Assembly: GCF_000264905.1 (NCBI RefSeq)
Contig: NW_006763142.1
Location: 537,353 to 601,352, forward strand
Length of the DNA stretch: 64,000 nt
Direction: 5' to 3'
Origin: Stereum hirsutum FP-91666 SS1
Lineage: Eukaryota > Basidiomycota > Agaricomycetes > Russulales > Stereaceae
Under the pieces are notes generated by a model, which was not told the DNA's origin, made no database searches, and was given only the letters and a program-made list of their open reading frames with translations. A program made the translations under genes and the position numbers. Below, one piece after another: positions 47,349 to 57,461 of the stretch; the first letter of the stretch is position 1, and the number at the start of each line of letters is the position of its first letter.

Positions 47349-49736
47349 TCAGAAATCCAACATAGCCCCGGAGAACGCCAGACGCTCCACGAGCTTCATA
47401 TTCCCAAAGCCTCTTCCATGGACGTCTGCACCCGTCTTCACGCTACTAACACTCTTCACCTTCGACTCGTCCAAATCCACGATGGAGGTCGCGCTGATAT
47501 TATCCGTGGACGAAAGTCCGAGATTGCCGAGTAAAGGCTTGGTAAGCGAACTAGTGGACCCAGCGGCGGATGCAGAGGCGGTAGCAGAGGCAGATACGGA
47601 TGCCACGAGAGGAAGGTTCAAGGCATCGAGGACAGCGCCGGTATTCGAGTCGAGTCCGAGGTCGGCGAGGATGTCTGCGATTGCGTAGCTGAGGTCAAGC
47701 GAGCTTGAAGTAGACGACAAGCATCCACAGCCGTTCAAGATTTGCGTTACAGCAGTGGACGAGCCACCGAGCCCGAGATTGTTAAGAACATTGTTGACAG
47801 CAGTGACAAGACCGTCAACGGAGCCATCTGAACCAATGAGTGAGCTGGAGGCAGCCGTGGTAGGAACAGAAGCGGGGCCTGAGACGGATGCAGTCGCAGA
47901 GGCAGAGACCGAGAGGGAGTCGGAGGAAGTGCCGCTGGTCGTGAGGCCCAAGCCATTGAGGACGACGTCGACCTGAGAGTCGAGCCCGAGGTCGGTGAGG
48001 ACATTCGTGATATCACCAATGGTGTCGTTGAGGTCGAGCGATCCAGAAGAAGACGATCCACCGTTACAGTCATTCAAGCCTGCGACGACCGCGTTGACAT
48101 AGGTACCGAGGCCGAGGTTGTTGAGCACCTCGGAGACAGCTTGATCGAGTCCGGAAAGCGAGAGGGTGTCAGAGCCGAGAAGGCCATCGAGAGAAGTTCC
48201 TAAGTCCAATCCACCGAGAAGGGAACCAGTGGCACTGGAACCAGAGGCTGAGGCGGTGATGGACACAGACACAGGGGCGGGTGTGGAAGCCGATGCTGGG
48301 GCGGAGATACCGATGGACGCAGTGGTGTCGGAAGAGAGACCCAGTGCGGCAAGGAGGCTGTCGACGCTGTTTCCGAGCCCGGAGCCGTTGAGGATGGTGG
48401 TGACCGCAGCAGCGACGTTGCCGGAGGTGAGCGAGCCGGATGATAGAGACGTAGAGGTGTTTAGAGCGCTAGCCACCTCGTCGGAATCACCGCCGAGTCC
48501 GAGATCGGTGAGAGAGTCAACGACAGCATTGACAACATCTTCAAGAGTGCAAGAGCCGCCTCCGTTGAGAAGGGAACCGAGAGAGACGATGGCACCGAGA
48601 GACGAAGACGAAGTTGCGGAAGAAATGGCAGAGACACCAACGGTGGCGGTGGCACTGGATGAAACGTCGACAACGTCCGAGCGGTTGGTGCGCGAAGATC
48701 GCTTCGTAAGGGTGCGTTTGGTGCTAGTGGAGACCTTGACGCAGCTATCGAGGGAGGAAGCAACTTCATACCCGGCATCGCAGCTCTGGACGGCACACTT
48801 GCCGCCCTCGCACGATACGCCGGAGACGTTAGGAAGTTGGGAACAGTCGACTCCGGAGGTCTGTTCGGAGGCGGAAAGGAAGGGGTTCACGTTGATACAG
48901 CCGCCGCCTGATGAGATAAATTCAAGTTAACTTGATATCGTATCAGACGAACGAAGGAACCCACAACTGTCAAGAGCCGTGTCGGTGTTGAGACACTCAT
49001 ATCCGGAACCACCCGTGTGAAGGCCACAGACAGACTCGCCCTTCTTGCAGGTACTGAGGGCCTCGTCGTAGTCGCGAACACCGCGAGCGATGATAGCAGC
49101 ACGTTTAGTTTGGGTGGTAGAAGAGCCCTTTAAATGTCGTCAGTTAGAGGAAGATAACCAGAGGTGAAACCGAATGGGCGTACCTGGGGGAAGGTGCCAC
49201 ATTGCCCATTCTTCTCTGACAAGGGTGGAGGGCAAACACATTGATCCCCTTGTACGACATATCCCGAGCCACAAGTAAAGCCACAGGGGTCCGACTGCGA
49301 GCATAGAGCCGAAGAGTGGGCGGGGTAGGTGCACTGGCTAGATCCAGGACCATCGTTGATCTATGTACAGGTGGTCAATCACAAGCATGAGAAGGAGGGA
49401 AGTCAAACGGCCAACCAATGCGGTCAAAAGAGCTGTGACTTCATCATCGCCGAGAATGGATGCGAGGACAGAAAGACTCGTGTAGTCTTGGATGTTCAAA
49501 GGGAACGCAGAAGCGCAAAGACAGAGGTCCAGGTTGGCGACGGCGGAAGCGACATTAGGAAGAAGTCCCAGGACTCCGAGCTTGCTAATGACCAGGTCGG
49601 CGTCAATGTATGCACAGACGTCGATGAGAGCGCGAGGTTGATGATGGTGGCGAAGCGCACTCGGGCGGGCAACTGCGGGCAGCGCCAACGGCGCGAGAAG
49701 AGCCAAGGAAGAAATGAGCCTCGTAGTCAAATGCAT
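47349..49736 (-). CDS. PriA-like cysteine-rich secreted protein with leucine-repeat tail
   Basis: Minus-strand exons are 49416-49736, 49184-49360, 48965-49127 and 47349-48907 (739 residues). A signal peptide (LISSLALLAPLALPAVARP) leads into a hydrophobic segment with a CLC motif (NLDLCLCASAF). Then come cysteine-rich modules: CTYPAHSSALCSQSDPCGFTC, GDQCVCPPPL, CKKGESVCGLHTGGSGYEC and CDAGYEVASSLDSCV. These resemble PriA of Lentinula edodes, a protein abundant at primordium formation. The last 400 residues are Ser/Ala-rich with at least six copies of a unit built on VxxVLxxLGL followed by VLxxLxL. Secretion and a cell-surface role at fruiting are inferred. The long antisense ORFs across this gene arise from its codon bias. 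Confidence 0.82.
47400..48560 (-). repeat. coding repeat: LGL amphipathic units in the PriA-like protein
   Basis: Units such as VVNAVVDSLTDLGLGG, AVSEVLNNLGLGTYV, IGDITNVLTDLGLDSQ, VNNVLNNLGLGGSS and IADILADLGLDSN recur every 60-100 residues. Ser/Ala-rich spacers separate them. Confidence 0.75.
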
Positions 49737-50565
49737 GGTGCCGCTTGTGAGAAGTGGAGAAGCGAAAATAATGATGGTGAGGGCGGTCAGGCCCTGTGTA
49801 AAATAAAGGATGAGGTGAACCAAGCGGGTAGAGGAAGTGGGGGAGGTCGCGTCTTGGGTGAGGGGGAAAGGGTAGTTGGGGGTGGTCGACGGCGGTGATT
49901 TCCTTTATAAAGCGTACGGAGACACTGGACTTGAATAAGTGTCGATCTCGGCCATGTTCGACTTGCAAAGGATGGAGCCTCCGGGGGAGCGACAGACTCA
50001 ACTGAACTAGAAAACAGATCGCAAAACTGTAACTGCATCCGTTGGAAGGCGGGCATCGATGATCGCGGATAGCATTCAATAAAAGGGCTGCGAGTTGGCC
50101 GAGACTAATCATACATCGGCGGCTTCACCAATGGTTGTCTCCCGAAGACAGATTGTGGAGAGCGGGAGCATCTCTCGCACTGTCGATCCGAGGCGGGCGG
50201 GATTCAACCCACTACAAGCAGAGCAAAAAAGAACCAATGTCTGACACCTGCGTATAAATCATCATTGCTGGGTAACGAAAGACTATGTGGACGCTGGTCA
50301 AGAAAGTAAAAAAGGAGGTCGAAGAGACATTGATACAAGTCGGAAGTTGGAGATTTCAACTTGTTCGGAGTTGACCGAATGTTCCCACGAGCATCTCTTT
50401 CATGTTGCTTTCGTGGCGGTGGCGAGCCATCCTACCAAGTATTTTCTGGCTGCAATAATCATCATTGTTCGTTAGTTTGTGACAGGAAGCCCCAGTAGTT
50501 CTGTCAATAAGATACATCCATATCATACAACTAAAGCTTTTCATCATGCGTGAGAGAGAATGAGT
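49737..50565. other. intergenic region upstream of the PriA-like gene
   Basis: This holds the promoter and 5' leader of the PriA-like gene and the 3' flank of the small secreted gene. Minus-strand frames that extend the PriA-like N-terminus upstream (to 50112) give unlikely protein. No TATA box stands out. Confidence 0.45.
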
Positions 50566-51757
50566 TCAAGTGATGGTCACTGTCAGAAGGGTAACGATTC
50601 CATCGATCGCGATGCCTGTATCCCATAGCAGTCAGTCGTGTAGGTCGGGATCAGTGAACCAGGGAACTTTACCGTGGTTGAGGCCGTTACTTCCGGCGGC
50701 TATCAAGCCAGTTATGTTTTGAGCGATAGTAGAGTACGTGATGCCGCCGAAAGAGGTCGTCCCAGTCGCAGCTACGGCAAATAGATCCCTGTATGAAGCT
50801 TCAGCACAGTCCATCAGGGCAGAAAAAGAGTTAGATGACTTACCTGCCGATATCATAACCATCTGGCACGATGGTGTGGCTCTCCGTGATGGGCTAACAG
50901 GCGGTCAGAACCGAATAAATACAACAATAATCCACAAATACATACCTCTTCCTTGGATACCCTGTCGATTGGATACGATCAGTGTCATTTGCATCTAAGT
51001 CTGAGGAAACGCACGTACGCGAGGAAAAGTGCACCCGTATCGGCCAAGATACCATTCTGACGAAACATCCTGAGTCGCATATGCAGTTTATGAGCCACTT
51101 GCGCAAAATATCAAGAATTCAATCTGGAAGTCATCGAAGGTATCCCTCACCTGAGATGATTCCCTCCAATCAAAGACTCTAGGCACGTGCCTGCAGCAGC
51201 GTCGCCGAAATCCTGACGTGTAGTTAATATAAACATCCCTTTTTACGAATAAAATATTTTGCTTGGCGTTAAACAATTACCTGACGCAGCTCGACGGTCT
51301 GATTCACCGCGCCGTTTCCATCGCCCAAATTCGCACTCTGAGGAGCCCCTAGGTGAATACCCAAGCATTCAGTTGACCTAAAACGGCATGACACGTCGTC
51401 AGTTCAAATAGAAACACACGGTAAGGTATATGATGCGACGCACATTCCTGCAGCCCGAGCAAAGTTGGTGAACCCGTCGTCCGTGAGCACGTCCGCCGAG
51501 CTCAAACCCGAAATAATTACCTGTAGAATCAGTTTAATAACGCGGTAAGACATTGTACAGTACAACAGTATAACACAACAGAGACGTACGTTCAGCGGTT
51601 CTCCCAATCCACCACCCGCATCATCAAGCAATGATCCGCCTAACAATGTAGGATCCACGAAGGCAAGCAGAGTCGGAGCTCCGAGGGCAAAAAGAATCTG
51701 AACAGCGAAGACAATAGACAATATGAGGGGAGACATTACGTCGAATACGGCGGTCAT
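50566..51757 (-). CDS. secreted basidiomycete protein of unknown function
   Basis: About nine minus-strand exons start at 51757 and give roughly 228 residues. The first (51590-51757) encodes a signal peptide, SPLILSIVFAVQILFALGAP. Later pieces read GLGEPLNVIISGLSSADVLT, FARAAGMSTECLGIHLGAPQ, VNQTVELRQDFGD, GTCLESLIGGNHLRMFRQNG, DTGALFLAVSKEE, SHTIVPDGYDIGRDLFAVAA, ITYSTIAQNITGL and NGLNHGIAIDGIVTLL. I recognise this as a conserved, uncharacterised fungal family found in several copies in many Agaricomycetes, with two Cys near the middle. Its function is unknown. The ATG at 51736 is an alternative start that would shorten the signal peptide. Exact junctions for the smallest exons are less certain. 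Confidence 0.72.
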
Positions 51758-52570
51758 TGATAGCAGAGGGATAGGATCTGCTCCGAGTCGATGAGAGCAG
51801 CGAGTAGAAGCGGTGGCGGTGAAAGTGCGACGAGGCGAGAGAGCACACACCCTAAGATGTCGGTATTACGCGTTCTTTTTATCGAAGAAACCGATGCATT
51901 GCGCACGACGTGAATACTACTCTTTGATGAACGTGGGGGCATGGTACCATGAGGCCGGCTGAGAACCTCATCTCAATGCCCAGAAAGTAACGGTCAGGCG
52001 GAGGTTCAAGTCACAGTGCTCGACAAAAAGAATCCCTCAGAAGGTCATGCACGGATACCCCTGGAGTATTGTCAATGGCTTTTTGCTGCTCGAATCATCC
52101 TACCGAACGAACAAACGCTGCAGCATACCATCTCAGAGAACGTGTCTTGCTAGGATTTCCCCGTTGAAGATAGAGTAAGGCACGAACGTGATTATCGATA
52201 GTGTCTGAAGATGGCCTAAGTTTTCCCATAGAGCACTCTAAGAATATCGTCGTTTCGCAGGCAAATAGAGCGGAACAAGCAAATCCTGACAGGACTGCGC
52301 GCCAGACTCATCCAAGCGAAGCATTTTCGAGCGAGATGAGCGTGGCGTCCGAGAACAGAGATCATTCGACGCCAGCACCCTAACGGGATCCTCGGATATC
52401 CCCAGGAGAATAAGAACTCGCTATATCTGAGGATCACAGGATGAGTACAGTCCTTGGGGGACGAAGGATGGACGTTGGAAGCTTAAGTGGATCGAAAGAT
52501 GGAGCTCTTCGGGACGTCAACGAGTGTTACTGCATGTAGATAAAAATTTAAATATGTACATGACTTACAT
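51758..52570. other. intergenic region
   Basis: This holds the promoter of the small secreted gene (-). Two short frames at 52201-52437 have no recognised content. The tRNA gene follows at 52571. Confidence 0.5.
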
Positions 52571-52654
52571 GGCTACCTGGCGCAATGGTAGCGCGTTTGA
52601 CTTCGATTGTCTCTCGCTATCAAAAGGCTGCAGGTTCGAGTCCTGCGGTGGTCA
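52571..52654 (+). tRNA. tRNA-Arg (anticodon UCG) with a 12-nt intron
   Basis: The acceptor strands GGCTACC (52571-52577) and GGTGGTC (52647-52653) pair with two G-U pairs, and A at 52654 is the discriminator. The D arm is GCGC-AATGGTA-GCGC. The anticodon stem TTTGA pairs with TCAAA. The T arm is GCAGG-TTCGAGT-CCTGC. The loop reads C-T-TCG-A, so the anticodon is TCG at 52603-52605 and decodes CGA. Twelve extra bases after position 37 (52607-52618) form the canonical-position intron. The spliced length is 72 nt. Confidence 0.93.
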
Positions 52655-52672
52655 TTACATCTTATCTCTTCA

Positions 52673-52678
52673 TTTTTT
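52673..52678 (+). terminator. RNA polymerase III terminator
   Basis: A run of six T lies 18 nt after the tRNA, the usual stop signal for polymerase III. Confidence 0.7.
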
Positions 52679-52897
52679 GCACGCTTCATTTTTCTCCAAT
52701 TGTCGTATCTTTTGTAATTTGGAGCACCAAATATGTACTGCAATCATGCTCTAAACATATTCTGCTCTGCGATGGAGGATATCGGGATATTCGACCAAGT
52801 TATGCGCCACTGTGGCGTCGTACGTAACCCCAAGGTGGTGTTAGGGCTTGGGACCGCCTGCTGCAATGATTTGACTCGGTCAGTCACGCCTCAACGG

Positions 52898-55800
52898 ATG
52901 GTATTTACAGTGCGACAGCTCAGGACAGCAGCCAGACGGATCTCTGTACGACCACGATCTTCACCTGCCGCATTACTTTGTCGATTTTATCGCGATATGG
53001 CGAATCTACCGGTCAACAAAACTGCCCATCCGTTCTCTAAAGGCCAATTTGAGGCCCTGCTTAATCGCAGATTCTTCTACGCACCTGCATTCGAGATCTA
53101 TGGTGGTATGTGCTTATGATATATTATCTTGGGGCTGACTTGGGTTTTACATCTCATGGAGGAAAAGGTTTGTCGAGAAACGGAACGCTGACTCTCTCGT
53201 GTGCCCAGGTATTGCCGGGCTGTACGATTATGGTCCCCCTGGCTCCTCTTTGCAAGCCAACATAATTGCAGAATGGCGCAAACACTTCATCGTCGAGGAA
53301 CACATGCTCGAGATCGACTCAACCTGTATCACCCCTGCCCCCGTCTTTGAAACCTCTGGTCACGTAGCTAGGTTCGCAGACTGGATGGTCAAGGATACCA
53401 AGACCGGCGATGTCCTCCGCGCGGACCATCTCGTTAAAAACGTGCTCGAAGCACGACTCGCTGGAGATAGGGAGGCAAGGGGTTTGGCAGCGCAGCCAGC
53501 GAAGGAGGATGATAAAAAGAAGAAGAAAAAGAAGGATGTGAAGAGTGCGGTAGTTCAGTTGGCGGACGAAGTGGTGAAGGAGTATGATAATATCTTGGCT
53601 CAGGTTCGTCTATCCCTTCATCAATTTCGTTTCGAAGCTACTCTTCGTCATGGATATAGCATTGTCTCGCAATGGTCGAGATATACTCCGATCGCAATGC
53701 TCTCCGCTTTCTATGACCAACAAGTTCGCAGTGTCGCCACTGTGGCGCACCAACCGTGCCCATTGATGCGTACGCAGTGAACGAACGAGTGGTCATTCCC
53801 CTCCGCAATTATGCAGAAATTTTTCTATCCTTCAAATCGTCCTTGTCATTCTACAACCGTCTGATTAGTCGTCCTCGTCCTCATCCTCGTCCTCATCCTC
53901 TTCACGGTGGTGTGCGTAAAACTGACGATCCTTTCCTTGCAGCTCGACAACTACTCTGGCCCAGAGCTCGGTGAACTTTGTCGAAAGTTCAACATCAGGA
54001 ATCCCGATACCGACAACGAAGTCGGGGAGCCACAGCAGTTCAATCTCATGTTCACAAGTAGCATCGGGCCTACTGGTCAACACCCTGGGTGCTTATACAC
54101 ACTCACTACCATCTTTTTCTTTGTTCTGACTTTCTACGGTTTGTCTGCAATACCACAGCTACCTTCGCCCTGAAACCGCACAAGGCCATTTCCTCAACTT
54201 CTCTCGTCTGCTCGAATTCAACAACGGTCGCATCCCCTTCGCTTCCGCCCAGATCGGTCGCTCCTTCCGTAATGAGATCTCTCCACGCGCAGGTCTCCTC
54301 CGCGTTCGCGAGTTCACCATGGCCGAAATCGAGCACTTCGTCGACCCAGAGGACAAATCCCACCCACGCTTCAACGAAGTCCGCTCCGTCGAGCTCTCCC
54401 TTCTTGACCGTCACGTCCAATCCTCCGGCTCCACCAAGATCACACGCATGACCGTTGGCGAGGCTGTAGACAAGGGTATCATCGCGAACGAGACGTTGGG
54501 GTACTTCATCGCGCGGATAAAACAGTTTTTGATCAAGATCGGCGTGGACGAGAACAGGCTTAGGTTCAGACAGCACATGGCGAACGAGATGGCTCATTAC
54601 GCCACGGACTGCTGGGACGCTGACATTGAGAACTCCTATGGATGGACGGAGTGTGTTGGATGTGCGGATAGGGCGGCGTATGATTTAACGGTGCATTCGG
54701 ACAAGACGGGGCATCCGTTGGTGGTGAGGCAGGCATTGAAGGAGCCGATCGTGACGGAAAAGTTGACTGCTGAATTCAACAAGAAGGTGGTGGGGAAGGC
54801 GTTCGGGAAGGATGCGGGAGTCTTGCAGAAGATGTTTGCGGATATGGATGAGACGAAGTTGGAGAAGGTGCAGGGTGAGCTTGCGCAGGGGTAGGTCTCT
54901 ACCATCCTTTCGCCTCGCGTCTAGCGTGTATCATGTGGCGACGGTCGGTATTTTGCTCACGATTTTTGTTCAGGTCTTCGACGGTCGCGACTCCTGACGG
55001 CAAGGAAATAAAATTGACTCCGGAGATGCTCACCATAGAGCGCAAGACCTTCAAACAGTCTAGTGAGTACAAAGGCCACTACGTACACAGATGCATGGCA
55101 GAGCTGCCACACGACTCAATCAGATGACTCTGCTTGCTAAATGACTGTTTGACCATCTATCTTCTCATCATCGTCATCACGTTTCTTTAGTCCGTGAGTT
55201 TACGCCGAACGTCATCGAACCCTCCTTTGGTCTTGGTCGTATCCTCTACGTCCTCCTCGAACATAACTTTTGGGCTCGTGAACAGGATGTTGAGCGCGGC
55301 GTGAGTCAACTTCATCCATAATCATCAATCGGTTCCCAATTTCGAAGTCGTTCTTCCTTTTCCGGTCTCGTTATCTTTCGACGGCTTCTCCTTTTTCTGC
55401 TTTTGTTCCTGATCCCTACGTCTCTTTACTCCCGTCGCCATCTCTTACCCACATTCATCGGCCTCGGCCAATTGTGTTCACTGATTTTTTGAGCTCATTA
55501 ACTGACGTCGCTATTACTCTAACTCTAGGTCCTCTCTCTTCCCCCGGTCGTGGCACCGACCAAAGTGTTGATCGTCCCTTTGAGTGCAAAGGAAGAGTTT
55601 GATCCTCTCATTCGCGAAGTTTGTACGTCACAATCCATGCCGCTTTTTCTATTCTTTGCTCCCCCATCATGCTGTCCTTGTACATCTGCGTCACGTCGAT
55701 CCGAAAGCCGTTGCGGTCAACTATCACTATGACCATGGGCCGCGACTTCTGGACGCACTGTAACGTCAGCAAGTTGATCGTCTGACTCTCAGGGTGCTGA

Positions 55801-57461
55801 GGGCGTTCAGCAATGATGCCACGATGTTCTTGCATGTCCCGGTTCAAAGCGTGGATGTCGTTATCCTTCCCCTCTCCGTCATTCCCAACGGTTAATGTAA
55901 ACGCTAACGAGTTCTTTATCTTCTCTTGTTTTCCCCGCATCGTCATCGACATCGGCACTCAATTATCCCCGCAAAAACTCAGCCTCAAAACTGCGTAAAG
56001 CCGGCGTCTTCTCGCGCGTCGACGATTCAAACACATCGATCGGCAAGCGCTACGCACGCAACGACGAGCTCGGCACACCATTCGGCGTGACACTTGACTT
56101 TGCCTGTACGTTTATCCCTTTTCAGCTCTTCTCTCGTTTTCTCCTTTCCCCCTTACTGCGCCCACATACGTCCACATCTCGACCTTCTTCCGCTTTCACT
56201 TCATCCCCATTCGCCGACTCTATGTAGTCCGTTTATACGCCTTTCGCCCGTTATATTTCCGCTCCATTAGACGAAACTGACTGACTTGACGCATCTTCCA
56301 CTACGCCCGCGATCCGCATTGTGCGATTCTCTGTGGGTCATTTCCGTATGCATGCTCTGACGGAACGCCCATCCATCACGCGACATGCACTGAACACGTC
56401 TGAACTCGACGCACGATCACCACTTACGACACGAATGTAACGCAACCATTTCACGGGGGTTCCACGTCAATAGCTGTCCAGAACCGAACGATGACACTGC
56501 GGTGAGTGACTATCCTTCAACTTTCGTGTTTTTGTTCGTCCCGTTCTTCTATTCTCATCTTTCGTCGGATGCTCTGCCTATTTCGGGTCGGCCGATGGGA
56601 CATCGAGAGGTCATGCGTGACCGTGTTGGATGGTCACGAGCCATATTCTGTCCCTCACTTTTCCTCGGCCTTCCTCTATTTCGCGGGTCTGTGAACGGCG
56701 CGGGTGATGTGTGGTCGTCGAAGAGACTTTGCGCCCTCGTCATACATCAGCCTTCCTACGGCATCATCATTGCCGAAACCCTCGAAGGTCACGTTCTGCA
56801 CTTGTTCATCCGCCAACTGTTCGCGGAACTGAATGCACCGTTGTCGCCGCCTTGAATATATCCTTACTCCGCGGCGTAGTCTTTCTTTGAGCTCAAGCTT
56901 TACGCCCAACCGTGGAATGCATCACTGCAATACCACTGCCCGTCGTTCGAGGCCCTAGGTCGTTCAGCCCGTCATCGGTCATGGGGTTTCCAGAGCGTGA
57001 ATATACGACGTGTTTCCTCTCCTTCTCATGATTTGCAGCGCGGGTTGGTGACGTTTTGTCTATGTAAATTGGGTATCGTACCGTCATACCGCCGGTTCGA
57101 CCACAACGACGGTAAAATAGTTCTGATTCCTGATTGATTTTGATTTTTTCCTGATCCTACTCCTTCTGGTTCTCTCGCTGTGTCTTCTTTTCCTCTTCGC
57201 AACTATCCTTCTTCCTACCGGACTATTTGCTGACCAAACACTCTTTCTTGATATTCTTGATGTGCGGACGAATGGGGAATCCATGGATTTGTGGACGAAC
57301 GGGAAACGGGAAACAGGGAACGCGACACGACGGGCCAGCTCATCGGCGATATCGACCAGGTCATTGGGATCTTGACGGAACTCGTAGACGGGACGATCGA
57401 CTGGGCCGAGGCATGCAAGAGGTTGCCGGCTTATGACGGCGTGCAGGCCATCGATGCTTAA
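52898..57461 (+). CDS. GRS1: glycyl-tRNA synthetase, probably dual cytosolic and mitochondrial
   Basis: Ten exons: 52898-53105, 53209-53603, 53943-54088, 54159-54890, 54974-55062, 55191-55300, 55529-55622, 55983-56105, 56474-56501 and 57317-57461 (689 residues). This class-II enzyme charges tRNA-Gly. Marks in order are [34 protein letters not shown], a Lys-rich insert ([10 protein letters not shown]), [11 protein letters not shown], motif 2 [37 protein letters not shown], motif 3 [18 protein letters not shown], and the anticodon-binding domain ([10 protein letters not shown], then [17 protein letters not shown]). Two in-frame starts exist: 52898 adds an Arg-rich, acid-poor presequence ([20 protein letters not shown]), and 52997 starts [14 protein letters not shown]. 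The last introns grow to 228, 360, 368 and 815 nt. Confidence 0.94.

Noticed and set aside
48166..48930. 254-codon plus-strand ORF across the PriA-like gene
   Set aside because: It is antisense to the Ser/Ala/Leu-repeat coding exon and arises from that exon's codon bias; its translation is low-complexity Glu/Pro/Arg without a domain.
49329..49898. 189-codon plus-strand ORF
   Set aside because: Antisense to the first two exons and promoter of the PriA-like gene; no domain.
56502..56855. 117-codon plus-strand ORF in the GlyRS region
   Set aside because: Lies in the long last intron; conserved GlyRS sequence resumes only at 57317 and this frame shows no homology I recognise.
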